Below, piece by piece: positions 16,776-26,717 of a stretch of DNA of 64,000 nt. A model generated the notes under the pieces. It searched no databases. It saw only the letters and a program-made list of their open reading frames with translations, and had not been told where the DNA came from. Every line of letters starts with the position of its first letter. Position 1 is the stretch's first letter. Source of the DNA: JANYCG01 sp031386665 (GTDB lineage: Bacteria > Pseudomonadota > Gammaproteobacteria > Burkholderiales > Burkholderiaceae_C). The stretch covers positions 17,045-81,044 of the forward strand of contig JANNCN010000038.1 of NCBI GenBank assembly GCA_031386665.1. Direction: 5' to 3'. Position numbers and translations under genes: made by a program.

Positions 16776-18002
16776 ATGTCGACCCAACCCAACCCCATGC
16801 CAGGACGCGACACGCGGCCCTTGGTGCTGCATGTGGTCTACCGGTTCGATACGGGTGGTTTGGAGAACGGCGTCGTCAACCTCATCAACCACATGCCAGG
16901 CAGCGCCTATCGCCACGCAGTGCTTTCCATGACAGTGGTCACTGACTTCAAAAAACGTGTTGACCGTGCGGATGTTGAATTCACGGCGCTGAACAAACCG
17001 CCAGGGCACGGCATTTGGCAGTACCGAAAGCTGTACAGCCTGTTTAAAAAAATGCGCCCTGACATTGTTCACAGCCGAAATTTGGCGGCACTTGAGGTTC
17101 AAGTGCCTGCGTGGGCTGCGGGCGTTCCCGTGCGCATTCATGGCGAACACGGGCGCGATATGGGCGACCTGGATGGCAATAACGAGACTTACCAACGGGT
17201 GCGCCGCCTGTACAAGCCGTTTGTTCACCATTACGTCGCGTTGTCGCGCGAACTGTCTGATTACTTGCAGACCAAGGTTCGGGTGCCGAGCGATGCCATC
17301 ACCCAAGCCTACAACGGGGTCGATACGGCGCGTTTTGCACCCCATTCAGCCGGCCCGCAATCGATTGTGGGTTGCCCTTTTAACCCAGTTCAACACTGGC
17401 TGATCGGCACGGTCGGACGCATGCAAACCGTCAAAGACCAGGTCATGCTGGCCAAAGCCTTCGTCCTGGCGTTAAAACTCGCGCCCCAGTTGGCAGAGCG
17501 TTTGCGCTTGGTGATGGTGGGCGATGGCCCCTTGCGCGCCAGCGCCCTGGCTGTGCTAGTAAACGCGGGCCTTTCCCATTTGGCCTGGTTACCAGGCGAG
17601 CGCACTGACATTGCCCAAGTCATGCAGGGGCTGCATGCCTTTGCACTGCCGTCGTTGGCAGAAGGCATTTCAAACACCATACTGGAAGCCATGGCGTCGG
17701 CTTTGCCAGTGGTCGCGACAGCCGTGGGTGGCAATGCAGATCTGGTGCAACACGGTTTGACGGGCTACATCGTCGCTCCCGCTGACCCCCAAGCCATGGC
17801 AGAGCGCCTGGTGGAATTGGCGTCTGCCCCCCAGACCGCGCAGGCCATGGGAGTTTCTGGGCGACTTCGGGTGACCCAAAAATTCAGCATGCAGGCCATG
17901 GTGAACACTTACCAGTCTGTGTACGATACCCAGCTATTCCGCCAAGCCGGCCATCAAGCCTTTGGTGCCGTGCAGCCCGTTGACCAGACCTCAAAATCCT
18001 GA
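16776..18002 (+). CDS. Glycosyltransferase, PEP-CTERM/XrtA type 2
   Basis: A 408-residue GT4-type GT-B enzyme: VVYRFDTGGLENGVVN near the N-terminus and the EGISNTILEAMA motif with the donor-binding Glu-x7-Glu spacing near residue 300. The start is taken at ATG 16776; a TTG at 16719 would begin beside the repeat element and a later ATG at 16797 is also possible. It is the first gene after the repeat and is followed 7 bp later by the amidotransferase gene, so the two form an operon. It probably transfers the second or a later sugar. Confidence 0.9.
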   Translation: MSTQPNPMPGRDTRPLVLHVVYRFDTGGLENGVVNLINHMPGSAYRHAVLSMTVVTDFKKRVDRADVEFTALNKPPGHGIWQYRKLYSLFKKMRPDIVHSRNLAALEVQVPAWAAGVPVRIHGEHGRDMGDLDGNNETYQRVRRLYKPFVHHYVALSRELSDYLQTKVRVPSDAITQAYNGVDTARFAPHSAGPQSIVGCPFNPVQHWLIGTVGRMQTVKDQVMLAKAFVLALKLAPQLAERLRLVMVGDGPLRASALAVLVNAGLSHLAWLPGERTDIAQVMQGLHAFALPSLAEGISNTILEAMASALPVVATAVGGNADLVQHGLTGYIVAPADPQAMAERLVELASAPQTAQAMGVSGRLRVTQKFSMQAMVNTYQSVYDTQLFRQAGHQAFGAVQPVDQTSKS

Positions 18003-18009
18003 AAATACC

Positions 18010-19962
18010 ATGTGCGGAATCACCGGAATCTTTAAAACCCGTGCCAGCCAAGGGCCCGCCAGCAGCGACATTGACCGCGCCGTGCTGCAACGCATGAACG
18101 ACTCGCAGTTGCACCGCGGGCCCGACGAAGGCAGTTTGCACATTGAGCCCGGCCTGGGGTTGGGTCACCGCCGCTTGTCCATCATCGACATTGCAACCGG
18201 CCAGCAGCCTTTGTTCAATGAAGATGGCTCCGTGGTGGTGGTGTTCAATGGCGAAATCTACAACTACCAAGATCTGATTCCTGAACTGCAAGCTTTGGGG
18301 CATGTGTTCCATACCAAAAGCGATACCGAATGCATCGTCCACGCGTGGGAGTCTTGGGGGCCAGACTGCGTCAAGCGATTTCGCGGCATGTTTGCTTTCG
18401 CGCTTTGGGATCGCAACCAGAAGACCTTGTTCATGGCGCGCGACCGCATGGGCGTCAAACCCATGTACTACGCCGTTCTGGACGACGGCACCTTGCTGTT
18501 TGGCTCTGAGCTGAAATCAGTGCTGGCCCATGGCGGTCTGCGTCGCGACATTGACCCCTTGGCGGTGGAAGAGTATTTTGCTTTGGGCTACGTGGCCGAG
18601 CCGCGCACGATTTTCAAACAAGCCAAAAAGCTTTCGCCCGGTCATTCGCTGACGATCAAGCAAGGGCAACCCGTGCCCCAACCCGTTCAATATTGGGATG
18701 TGCGCTTCACGCTGGACAATCCTATGTCCGATGAAGACGCCCAAGCCGAACTGGTGCATCGCCTCAAAGAGTCGGTGCGTTTGCGCATGATTGCCGAAGT
18801 GCCCTTGGGTGCCTTTTTGTCCGGCGGTGTTGACAGCAGCGCCGTGGTGGCTGTTATGGCGGGCCAATCGCAAAAACCAGTTAACACGTGTTCCATTGGT
18901 TTTGACGACCCGGCTTTCAACGAGTCTGAGTTCGCGCAAAAAGTCGCAGATCGGTACCACACCAACCACCGTCTCGAAGTCGTCAAGAGCGATGACTTCG
19001 ACTTGATCGACACGCTGGCTCGGTTGTACGATGAACCCTACGCCGACAGTTCAGCCATTCCCACCTACCGGGTTTGCCAACTCGCACGGAAACACGTGAC
19101 CGTGGCGCTCAGTGGCGATGGTGGCGACGAAGCCATGGGGGGTTACCGACGTTACCGCATGCATTTGATGGAAGAAGGCATGCGGTCGGCCTTGCCAATG
19201 GCGGTGAGAAAGCCGCTCTTCGGCGCTCTGGGCAAAATTTACCCCAAGGCCGATTGGGCACCGCGTGTGTTCCGCGCCAAAACCACTTTTGAAGGCCTGG
19301 CACGCAGTTCAGTCGAGGCGTATTTTCATACGGTTTCGATTTTGCGCGACCCCATGCGCGACGAGTTGTTCAGCTCAAAGTTCAAAGCTGAATTGGCGGG
19401 CTACAGCGCTCAAGATGTGTTTAACCGGCATGCAGCCCAAGCGGCTACCGATGACCCGTTAGCGTTGATCCAATACATGGATATCAAGACTTACCTTGTT
19501 GGTGACATCAACACCAAGGTTGACCGTGCCAGCATGGCCCATTCGCTTGAAGTGCGCGAACCGTTGATGGATCACGAGCTGGTCGAGTGGTTGGCCACGT
19601 TGTCGTCATCGCAAAAAATTCGCGGACAAGAAGGCAAGTACCTATTCAAAAAAGCCATGGAGCCTTCGCTGCCCCATGAGGTGCTTTACCGTCCCAAAAT
19701 GGGGTTTTCAGTGCCGCTGGCGCAATGGTTTCGCGGGCCATTGAAGCAACGTGCGCGCGACGCACTGTTGGGTGAGTCGCTGGCCAGCACCGGCTGGTTC
19801 AATCCGGTTTACCTGCGCCATTTGCTAGACGCCCATCAGTCAGGCGCGCGAGATTACAGTGCGCCACTTTGGACTCTCATGATGTTTGAGGCGTTTTTGC
19901 GGCATTCGGGGCTCGGTGCGGCGGACGCAAAAACCGACAAACCAATCGCAGTTTCTGCTTGA
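18010..19962 (+). CDS. Asparagine synthase-like amidotransferase, XrtA-associated
   Basis: A 650-residue protein with the two domains of AsnB. It has an N-terminal glutaminase beginning MCGITG (C2 is the nucleophile once Met is removed) and a C-terminal synthetase domain with the PP-loop SGGVDSS at residues 271-277. The need for Cys at position 2 fixes the start at 18010; an in-frame GTG at 17962 is rejected. Members in XrtA loci are thought to amidate a carboxylate, perhaps a uronic acid of the polymer; this fits the uronate-forming genes nearby. The acceptor is not known. Confidence 0.93.
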   Translation: MCGITGIFKTRASQGPASSDIDRAVLQRMNDSQLHRGPDEGSLHIEPGLGLGHRRLSIIDIATGQQPLFNEDGSVVVVFNGEIYNYQDLIPELQALGHVFHTKSDTECIVHAWESWGPDCVKRFRGMFAFALWDRNQKTLFMARDRMGVKPMYYAVLDDGTLLFGSELKSVLAHGGLRRDIDPLAVEEYFALGYVAEPRTIFKQAKKLSPGHSLTIKQGQPVPQPVQYWDVRFTLDNPMSDEDAQAELVHRLKESVRLRMIAEVPLGAFLSGGVDSSAVVAVMAGQSQKPVNTCSIGFDDPAFNESEFAQKVADRYHTNHRLEVVKSDDFDLIDTLARLYDEPYADSSAIPTYRVCQLARKHVTVALSGDGGDEAMGGYRRYRMHLMEEGMRSALPMAVRKPLFGALGKIYPKADWAPRVFRAKTTFEGLARSSVEAYFHTVSILRDPMRDELFSSKFKAELAGYSAQDVFNRHAAQAATDDPLALIQYMDIKTYLVGDINTKVDRASMAHSLEVREPLMDHELVEWLATLSSSQKIRGQEGKYLFKKAMEPSLPHEVLYRPKMGFSVPLAQWFRGPLKQRARDALLGESLASTGWFNPVYLRHLLDAHQSGARDYSAPLWTLMMFEAFLRHSGLGAADAKTDKPIAVSA

Positions 19963-19964
19963 AC

Positions 19965-21188
19965 ATGAGAATCCTTCATGTACTGGATCATTCCATTCCG
20001 CTGCACAGCGGGTACACCTTTAGGACGTTGTCAATCCTGCGGGAACAACTCAAGCTGGGCTGGGAGACTTTTCACCTGACAAGCCCTAAGCAGGTGAGTT
20101 GCCAGTTGCTAGAGGAAGACGTGGATGGTTGGCACTTTTACCGTACTCCAGAGACGCCGAGCGCATTGAGTCACGTGCCTGGAGTCAGTCAGTGGGCTCT
20201 CATGAAGCAACTCGAAAATCGCCTTTTTGAGGTCGCCAGTGCCGTCAGGCCAGATCTGCTTCACGCTCATTCACCGGTTTTGAACGCCATACCAGCCTTG
20301 AGAGTTGGCAAGCGACTGGGTATTCCGGTTGTCTATGAAGTCAGGGCCTTTTGGGAAGATGCCGCTGTGGACCATGGCACGACAACCGAGGGCAGTCTCA
20401 GGTATCGCCTAACTCGATGGCTTGAGACTCGGGCATTGCGGGATGCGAGCCATATCTTCACCATTTGCGAAGGCCTGCGCAGCGATATTGTTGCCCGCAG
20501 TATCCCCGCCAACAAGGTTACCGTAATCCCTAATGCAGTTGACATTGAAGCGTTTGCACCGGGAGGGGAGCCCGACACAGAACTTAAATCCAGCCTGGGT
20601 TTGCAAGGTGCCACAGTCATCGGTTTTATTGGCTCTTTTTATGGCTACGAAGGGCTTGACCTATTGATCGACGCTTTGCCCGGAATTCTCCTACAGCGAC
20701 CCGATGTCCGCGTGCTTTTGGTGGGTGGCGGGCCGCAAGATGCGATGCTAAGGGCGCAGGCGGTTCGCTTAGGTGTGGCAGCAAAGGTCGTCTTTTCTGG
20801 GCGAGTGCCGCATAACCAAGTCCAGAAGTATTACGACCTGATTGATGTGTTGACCTATCCGCGACGCTCTATGCGCCTGACCGAGTTGGTAACCCCACTC
20901 AAGCCCCTTGAGGCCATGGCACAAGGACGCGTGTTGGTTGCGTCCGATGTCGGTGGTCACAAGGAACTGATCGTCAATGGGAAAACCGGTACTTTGTTTG
21001 CATCTGGTAGTTCTGAGTCTTTGGGTATGGCTGTTTTGAGCGTCTTGTCAAACGTCAGTTCCTGGCCTCAATTTCGAATCAACGCGCGCTCATTTGTTGA
21101 ATGCGAACGAAATTGGGGCAAATCAGTTGGCAGGTATGCACCGGTTTATAAGTCGTTGCAAAAAAATTACCTTAAGGTGTCGGCATGA
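19965..21188 (+). CDS. Glycosyltransferase, XrtA-associated GT4 family
   Basis: A 407-residue GT-B protein beginning MRILHVLDHSIPLHSGYTFR, a signature of the exosortase-A-associated glycosyltransferases. The donor-site segment is around KPLEAMAQGRVLVASDVGG. The start ATG 19965 lies just after the amidotransferase stop; a TTG six bases upstream is possible but less likely. It overlaps the next gene by 4 bp. It adds one residue to the repeat unit; sugar specificity cannot be read from sequence. Confidence 0.9.
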   Translation: MRILHVLDHSIPLHSGYTFRTLSILREQLKLGWETFHLTSPKQVSCQLLEEDVDGWHFYRTPETPSALSHVPGVSQWALMKQLENRLFEVASAVRPDLLHAHSPVLNAIPALRVGKRLGIPVVYEVRAFWEDAAVDHGTTTEGSLRYRLTRWLETRALRDASHIFTICEGLRSDIVARSIPANKVTVIPNAVDIEAFAPGGEPDTELKSSLGLQGATVIGFIGSFYGYEGLDLLIDALPGILLQRPDVRVLLVGGGPQDAMLRAQAVRLGVAAKVVFSGRVPHNQVQKYYDLIDVLTYPRRSMRLTELVTPLKPLEAMAQGRVLVASDVGGHKELIVNGKTGTLFASGSSESLGMAVLSVLSNVSSWPQFRINARSFVECERNWGKSVGRYAPVYKSLQKNYLKVSA

Positions 21189-22303
21189 GCGGGTTCAAAG
21201 GCTTGAGGGTTGCTTTAGTCGGACCCTTGGCGCCTCCTGCCGGTGGCATGGCACTCCAAACTGCTCAATTGGCGGACCTGTTGGGCAGCGAGGGCGTTCA
21301 AGTCCATGTTGTTCAGACAAATAAGGCTTATTGGCCTTGGATTGCCTGGGTACCTGTGTTGCGCGCGGTCTTTCGGTTTGTCCCTTACGTGTTTCGGCTT
21401 TGGGTAGTTTCCGGCCGCTGCGATGTCATGCATTTGATGGCAAACTCTGGCTGGTCTTGGTATCTGTTTGCCACGCCAGCGATCTGGATTTCGCACTGGC
21501 GCGGTACACCGGTCGTTGTCAACTACCGAGGAGGTGGCGCTGGTGAGTTTCTTGCTAGACGACCCAGATTTGTATTGGCCACGTTAGCGCGAGCAGATGC
21601 TCTCATTGTGCCCTCTGGATTTTTACAGAATGTTTTTGAGACCTTCAACATTCAGGCAACCATCGTGCCCAATGCCGTTAATCTTTCACGGTTTGCTCCG
21701 GGTGCGCAGGTTGACCATGGTGCCCAAATGGCTCCCCACATAATCGTGACACGCAATTTGGAGCCAATCTATGACAATGAAAGTGCAGTCAGGGCCCTGG
21801 CATTGCTGAGAAAGACCCACCCACAGGCGCGTCTTACCTTGACGGGTACCGGGCCTGAACTTGAACGACTACAGCAGTTAGTGATCGCCTTGGGCCTTTC
21901 CAGTGCAGTGGTTTTTGCCGGCAGGTTGCAAGCTGAGCAAATGGCTGATTTGTACCGTTCCGCGCAATTAATGTGGAATCCCAGCGTCATTGACAATTCG
22001 CCCAATTCGGTCTTAGAGGCGCTGGCTAGCGGCGTCCCAATAGTAAGCACAAATGTAGGTGGTGTTCCCTACCTTTTGTCTAATGAAATGAATGGCCTGT
22101 TGGTCGAACCCCGGCAACCGAAGGCCTTAGCGAAGGCCGCGCGACGTCTGTTTGACGACGATTGCCTCCGCAAGCGCTTGGTCAGCAATGGCTTAGTTGA
22201 GGTTCAGCGCTACACTTGGACTAAGGTCAAGCCGCTGCTCGAGCAGACCTATGCTCATGTACTGAAAAACCGAAAATATTGTGAGCATGGGCCCGTACAC
22301 TAA
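21185..22303 (+). CDS. Glycosyltransferase, GT4 type
   Basis: A 372-residue GT-B enzyme. The N-terminal acceptor domain has LVGPLAPPAGGMALQ and the donor domain has SVLEALASGVPIVSTNVGGVPYLL, the usual GT4 Glu motif. It starts inside the stop of the previous glycosyltransferase gene and overlaps the next gene by 17-23 bp, so it sits in the same operon. From here on the sequence looks more AT-rich than the core operon, as is usual for the variable part of such loci. Confidence 0.88.
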   Translation: MSGFKGLRVALVGPLAPPAGGMALQTAQLADLLGSEGVQVHVVQTNKAYWPWIAWVPVLRAVFRFVPYVFRLWVVSGRCDVMHLMANSGWSWYLFATPAIWISHWRGTPVVVNYRGGGAGEFLARRPRFVLATLARADALIVPSGFLQNVFETFNIQATIVPNAVNLSRFAPGAQVDHGAQMAPHIIVTRNLEPIYDNESAVRALALLRKTHPQARLTLTGTGPELERLQQLVIALGLSSAVVFAGRLQAEQMADLYRSAQLMWNPSVIDNSPNSVLEALASGVPIVSTNVGGVPYLLSNEMNGLLVEPRQPKALAKAARRLFDDDCLRKRLVSNGLVEVQRYTWTKVKPLLEQTYAHVLKNRKYCEHGPVH

Positions 22304-23666
22304 ATTTGTCTCTTGGCTGTTATTTCCACTTCATGAGAGGCTGAAGAGGCACAACTCAGTTGCTGCACGGCGCGAGTTGGAAAAAACTCAATGGTGGAGT
22401 CCTGCGCGAATTGAAGAACTGCAGGTTCATCGATTGCGCGACCTGTTAGTTCTTGCTGGCAATAGCGTTCCTTACTACCGTGAAGTTTTCAGTCAGTTGA
22501 AGTTTGACCCGGCGCGGGTCGACTCCTTGCAGCATCTACATCAGTTACCGACGTTAACGAAGTCTCTTATCCGTGCGAATTCTGATGGTTTGAAAAACCT
22601 GAGTGCAGGTGTACTCGTGAAGTATTCGACGGGCGGGTCGTCCGGGCAGCCTTTGGTATTTCTAGTTGGTAGCGATCGCGTCAGTCATGATGTTGCCGCC
22701 AAGTGGCGCGCTACCCGCTGGTGGGGCGTTGATATTGGAGATCGTGAATTGGTAATTTGGGGATCACCAATAGAACTGACTTCACAGGATCGAGTGCGCC
22801 AGGTGCGCGACTGGCTGTTGCGAAGTAATTTGTTGAGCGCTTTCGAGATGACTGAGCAAAATCTTGACGATTATGTGCGGCGTATTCGCTCTTTGCGTCC
22901 GAAGATGGTGTTCGGGTATCCGTATTCGATTGCTCTCATAGCGTCACGTGCTGAGAAACTAGGAGTTCAACTAGATAAATCGGGGGTGCAGGTTGTTTTT
23001 GTAACCTCTGAATACCTGCACGACCATCAGCGTGAGACTATCTCGCGTGTATTCGGCTGCCCAGTCGCGAACGGCTACGGCGGTCGTGACGCGGGATTTA
23101 TTGCTCATGAGTGCCCATCTGGGGGAATGCACATCACATCCGAGGACCTAATCGTCGAACTATTAGACGAAGCAGGGCAAGCCGTACCGCTGGGTCAACC
23201 GGGTGAGGTCGTGGTTACCCATTTATTTTCAAGTGACTTTCCATTTATCCGCTACCGCACTGGTGACATCGCTGTGATGGATAAAGGCATTTGTCCTTGC
23301 GGACGCGGTTTGCCAATGCTCAAAGAAATTCAGGGGCGCACCAATGATTTTTTGTTGGCGTTGGACGGCAAACTGTTGCCTTGCGGTGCCTTCACCTACC
23401 TCATGCGTGAGGCGGACGGAATTGAGTCTTACAAGATCACGCAAGAAACCCTAACTTTGACGCGGTTGCAATTGGTGCGGCCTCATGGCCTGCCTGCGCA
23501 GTTACGCGCGCGATTGATTCAGGGATTTAAGCAACGCCTCGGTGACGCGGTTGAAATTGATATTGAGTTGGTCGATTCGATCCCTGCTCAGGGGAATGGC
23601 AAGTATCGGTATGTCGTGAGTCATGTGACTGGCCAAGTGCCTTTGGCAGAGGGTCGAGATGCGTGA
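22281..23666 (+). CDS. CapK/PaaK-like AMP-forming ligase family protein
   Basis: A 461-residue relative of phenylacetate-CoA ligase and CapK, with the STGGSSGQP phosphate loop near residue 116, the GYGGRD turn and the YRTGDIAV hinge. It could also start at ATG 22287, two codons in. Members in capsule loci are presumed to activate an acid as its adenylate and pass it to a sugar or thiol, but none has a firm role that I know of. It lies between a glycosyltransferase and the O-ligase gene and overlaps both. The C-terminal half contains a CPCGRG cysteine pair. Confidence 0.85.
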   Translation: MSMGPYTKFVSWLLFPLHERLKRHNSVAARRELEKTQWWSPARIEELQVHRLRDLLVLAGNSVPYYREVFSQLKFDPARVDSLQHLHQLPTLTKSLIRANSDGLKNLSAGVLVKYSTGGSSGQPLVFLVGSDRVSHDVAAKWRATRWWGVDIGDRELVIWGSPIELTSQDRVRQVRDWLLRSNLLSAFEMTEQNLDDYVRRIRSLRPKMVFGYPYSIALIASRAEKLGVQLDKSGVQVVFVTSEYLHDHQRETISRVFGCPVANGYGGRDAGFIAHECPSGGMHITSEDLIVELLDEAGQAVPLGQPGEVVVTHLFSSDFPFIRYRTGDIAVMDKGICPCGRGLPMLKEIQGRTNDFLLALDGKLLPCGAFTYLMREADGIESYKITQETLTLTRLQLVRPHGLPAQLRARLIQGFKQRLGDAVEIDIELVDSIPAQGNGKYRYVVSHVTGQVPLAEGRDA

Positions 23667-24945
23667 CCTAGTGCTTTTCGCCCTGCTAGGCGTTGCGGTG
23701 GTCCTTGCACTGAGGCGTGCCTGGATGGGCGTGATTGCTTGGACTATCGTCTCGATCATGAACCCTCACACTTTCGGGTTTTCTATCCGCTCGTTTCCAG
23801 TAGCTGCGACTGTGGCCATAGCCACGTTGATTGGTTTAATGATTGCACCGAGTGCAGACAAGCATTTTCCCTGGCGAAGGGAGCCAATCACACTCATTCT
23901 GATGATGGTTTTTTTTTGTATCACTTTGCTATTTGCTTTTAACGTTGAAGGGAGTTTCGAGCTGTTCAAAAAAGTGATGAAAATTGATTTGATGGTGTTA
24001 GTCGCAATCTACCTTCTCCATAGCAAGAAGCAAATTACTGTACTTTGCTGGGCTTTGGTGGTTTCCATCGGGTTTTACGGAGTTAAGGGCGGAGTATTTA
24101 CCATGATGACAGGTGGTACCTACAGAGTATGGGGTCCTGAAGGTAGCTATATCAGTGGCAACAATGAAGTAGCGCTGGCATTCATCCTGATCATCCCATT
24201 CGTGAACTATTTTTTGATGCAGACCAAGGTTCGTTGGCACCGTTTGGCGCTTCTTGGTTCGATGGCGCTTATGGCCGCCGCAGCCTTGGGCAGCCACTCG
24301 CGTGGCGCCTTGCTGGCGATTATGGCCATGGCGGTCGTGATGTGGTGGCGCGGCAAGAGCAAAATGTCCGGCGCAATCATAGGCGGTTTGGTTGGCGCGG
24401 GATTATTTGCCATCATGTCCGAAAGTTGGTTTAGTCGTATGGAAACGATTGGTGAATATCAGGACGATGCCTCTGCGTTGGGTCGAATTAATGCTTGGTG
24501 GATGGCCTGGAATCTAGCAAAAGCAAATCTATTCGGCGGTGGCTTCGATATTTACAATGCCCGTAATTTTGGACTTTATGCGCCGGATCCCACAGACATT
24601 CATGCTGCGCACAGTATCTATTTCCAAATCCTTGGTGAGCACGGTTTTATTGGATTGATACTGTTTTTGCTTTTGTATTTTTTTACTTGGCAGTCGGCTG
24701 GATATCTGCGAAAAGAAGGGCAGAAAATTCCTCAAACACACTGGGTTGGTGACTTAGGATCAATGTGTCAGGTTTCATTGGCGGGCTACGCCGTTGGGGG
24801 TGCCTTTCTGAGCCTGGCTTATTTTGACCTACCCTACAACATCATAGTTCTCGTGGTTGCTGCCCGGGTCTGGCTAGAGGGCAAAGCTTGGTTGTTGGAC
24901 GCAAGTAGCACTGCGCCGCCACCTTCGCCAGCAATCAAAACCTGA
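23659..24945 (+). CDS. Putative O-glycosylation ligase / Wzy-like, XrtA-associated
   Basis: A 428-residue integral membrane protein with about ten to twelve hydrophobic segments. The start (MRDLVLFALLG) and the SIMNPHTFGF segment near residue 34 are typical of the O-antigen-ligase-like protein found in XrtA loci. The large periplasmic loop with AHSIYFQILGEHG carries the histidine expected in the ligase/polymerase superfamily. It may polymerise the repeat unit or attach glycan to protein; it is one of three Wzy/WaaL-like proteins in the window. It ends the operon, with a 76-bp gap before the next gene. Confidence 0.88.
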   Translation: MRDLVLFALLGVAVVLALRRAWMGVIAWTIVSIMNPHTFGFSIRSFPVAATVAIATLIGLMIAPSADKHFPWRREPITLILMMVFFCITLLFAFNVEGSFELFKKVMKIDLMVLVAIYLLHSKKQITVLCWALVVSIGFYGVKGGVFTMMTGGTYRVWGPEGSYISGNNEVALAFILIIPFVNYFLMQTKVRWHRLALLGSMALMAAAALGSHSRGALLAIMAMAVVMWWRGKSKMSGAIIGGLVGAGLFAIMSESWFSRMETIGEYQDDASALGRINAWWMAWNLAKANLFGGGFDIYNARNFGLYAPDPTDIHAAHSIYFQILGEHGFIGLILFLLLYFFTWQSAGYLRKEGQKIPQTHWVGDLGSMCQVSLAGYAVGGAFLSLAYFDLPYNIIVLVVAARVWLEGKAWLLDASSTAPPPSPAIKT

Positions 24946-25021
24946 AACCTAAATCATTTGAGCTGGTTCCATATTCGCTTACTGAATGGCGGCAACGGCG
25001 ACCTAATTAGAAAAACAAACC

Positions 25022-26695
25022 ATGACAGACCAAGACTTTTCATTGAACCTTGGACAACCCGGGTTTGAAGACCCAAAGCTTCAGCAGGTTGCGCGAACAG
25101 TCGGCGTCCAGGCTGCTTGGCGGGCCTTATTTTCCGGTGCTAATCCAGACATTGCGCTCAGCCGCGTACATGGTGATTTCGCGATGGCAGATGTGGATGT
25201 GAGAGGTCATGGGTTAGCAGTGGTTGACAGGTTTTCAACCCACAGCCTTTGCTGGCGTATTCAAGACGGAGGGCTTGCCATAGCTGCTCGCGCAGACGAC
25301 CTAGCAGATGTAAAAACTGAAATTGATCCGCAAGCCATTTACGACTATCTGTTCTTTCACAACATTCCATCACCGCGGACTATTTATAAAGACATCTATC
25401 GCCTGCCGGCAGCACACGCGCTAAGGTTCGACGGCCACAGTGTTCGAGTCTGGAGATATTGGACTCCCGAATTCGTTTCCGGGCGCAACGCTTCCTTTCG
25501 GGATTGCAAGGCTGAGTTTTTTGATCTGGTTAAGGGCAGCGTAGAGAGAAAGCTTGATGGAAGTAAGCCAGCGTGTTTTTTGAGCGGCGGCACCGACAGC
25601 TCCAGCATTGCGGGTTTGATCCAGTCAGTGACTGGGCGTGGTGCAGATGGATACTCCATTGGTTTTGAAGCCGAAGGCTACGACGAAATGGCGTATGCGC
25701 GTCTTGCGGCCAGGCGCTTTGATGTACGACACCACGAGTACTACGTGACACCGCAAGATATTGCGGACAGCATTCACAAAGTGGCGGCCCATTACGACCA
25801 GCCCTTTGGAAATTCCTCCGCGTTGCCTACCTATTACTGTTCCCGTATGGCTGCCGCAGACGGTGTCACTCGGTTGCTGGCTGGCGATGGAGGGGATGAG
25901 TTGTTTGGAGGCAATGCAAGGTATGCCAAGCAGCGTGTCTTTGGTTGGTATCAAAAAATTCCTGTATCTCTTCGAAACTCAGTGCTAGAGCCCTTGTTGG
26001 TTAGCCCTTTTGCAGGTCATGTCAATCTTCTTCGGAAGGGTGCAAGCTATGTTGAGCAGGCAAGGGTGCCAATGCCCGCCAGGTTGAACATGTACAACCT
26101 TTTGCTCCGAATTGGTTCTGTCGAAGTGTTGAGCCCAAACTTGCTTGCAAGAATTAATCAAAATTTACCAATTCAGCACCAGCAGGACGTGTGGTGCCAA
26201 GTGCAGGGGGCCACCGATCTGAATACAACACTTGCATTTGATTGGCGTTACACCCTGGCCGAAAGTGATCTGCCTAAAGTGGTTGGGATGACAGGTTTGG
26301 CCGGTCTGGAAGCAGGTTTCCCGCTATTAGACAGTCACTTGCTCGATTTTTCTTTGCGCTTGCCCAATGATTTTAAATTGCGTGGGCTCAAATTGCGCTG
26401 GTTTTTCAAAGAAGCGTTGCGCGGCTTTCTTCCCGACGAAATCATAGCCAAAAGCAAACATGGCTTTGGACTTCCCTTTGGTGTCTGGATGCATAAACAT
26501 CAAACTTTGAATCGAATTGCGCGCGATGCCTTGCAAAATTTGGAAGCGCGCGGTGTGACTCGATCTGGCTTTACAAGCCACCTCTGGAACGTTTTGTTGC
26601 CTGAGCATCCTGGTTATTATGGCGAGATGGTGTGGATATTGATGATGCTTGAGCTTTGGCTAGAGGCCAAAAAGCCCGCATTCAAGCTCACTTGA
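25022..26695 (+). CDS. Asparagine synthase-like protein lacking the glutaminase cysteine
   Basis: A 557-residue protein whose C-terminal domain has an intact PP-loop SGGTDSS at residues 188-194 and the LLAGDGGDELFGG motif. The N-terminal domain is reduced to about 160 residues and starts MTDQDF with no Cys at position 2, so glutamine cannot be used as nitrogen source. It should bind ATP and adenylate a carboxylate, with ammonia or another amine as acceptor, as in beta-lactam synthetase-like or lasso-type relatives. Together with the intact amidotransferase at 18010 it suggests two amide-forming steps. It is monocistronic here and converges with the minus-strand block. Confidence 0.88.
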   Translation: MTDQDFSLNLGQPGFEDPKLQQVARTVGVQAAWRALFSGANPDIALSRVHGDFAMADVDVRGHGLAVVDRFSTHSLCWRIQDGGLAIAARADDLADVKTEIDPQAIYDYLFFHNIPSPRTIYKDIYRLPAAHALRFDGHSVRVWRYWTPEFVSGRNASFRDCKAEFFDLVKGSVERKLDGSKPACFLSGGTDSSSIAGLIQSVTGRGADGYSIGFEAEGYDEMAYARLAARRFDVRHHEYYVTPQDIADSIHKVAAHYDQPFGNSSALPTYYCSRMAAADGVTRLLAGDGGDELFGGNARYAKQRVFGWYQKIPVSLRNSVLEPLLVSPFAGHVNLLRKGASYVEQARVPMPARLNMYNLLLRIGSVEVLSPNLLARINQNLPIQHQQDVWCQVQGATDLNTTLAFDWRYTLAESDLPKVVGMTGLAGLEAGFPLLDSHLLDFSLRLPNDFKLRGLKLRWFFKEALRGFLPDEIIAKSKHGFGLPFGVWMHKHQTLNRIARDALQNLEARGVTRSGFTSHLWNVLLPEHPGYYGEMVWILMMLELWLEAKKPAFKLT

Positions 26696-26717
26696 AATTG
26701 GAGTCAGTTAAAGCAGT

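Noticed and set aside
22418..22429. Partial match to the GAACCTGCAGGTTC palindrome
   Set aside because: Only ACTGCAGGTTC is shared, it lies inside the CapK-like gene, and none of the rest of the repeat element is present.
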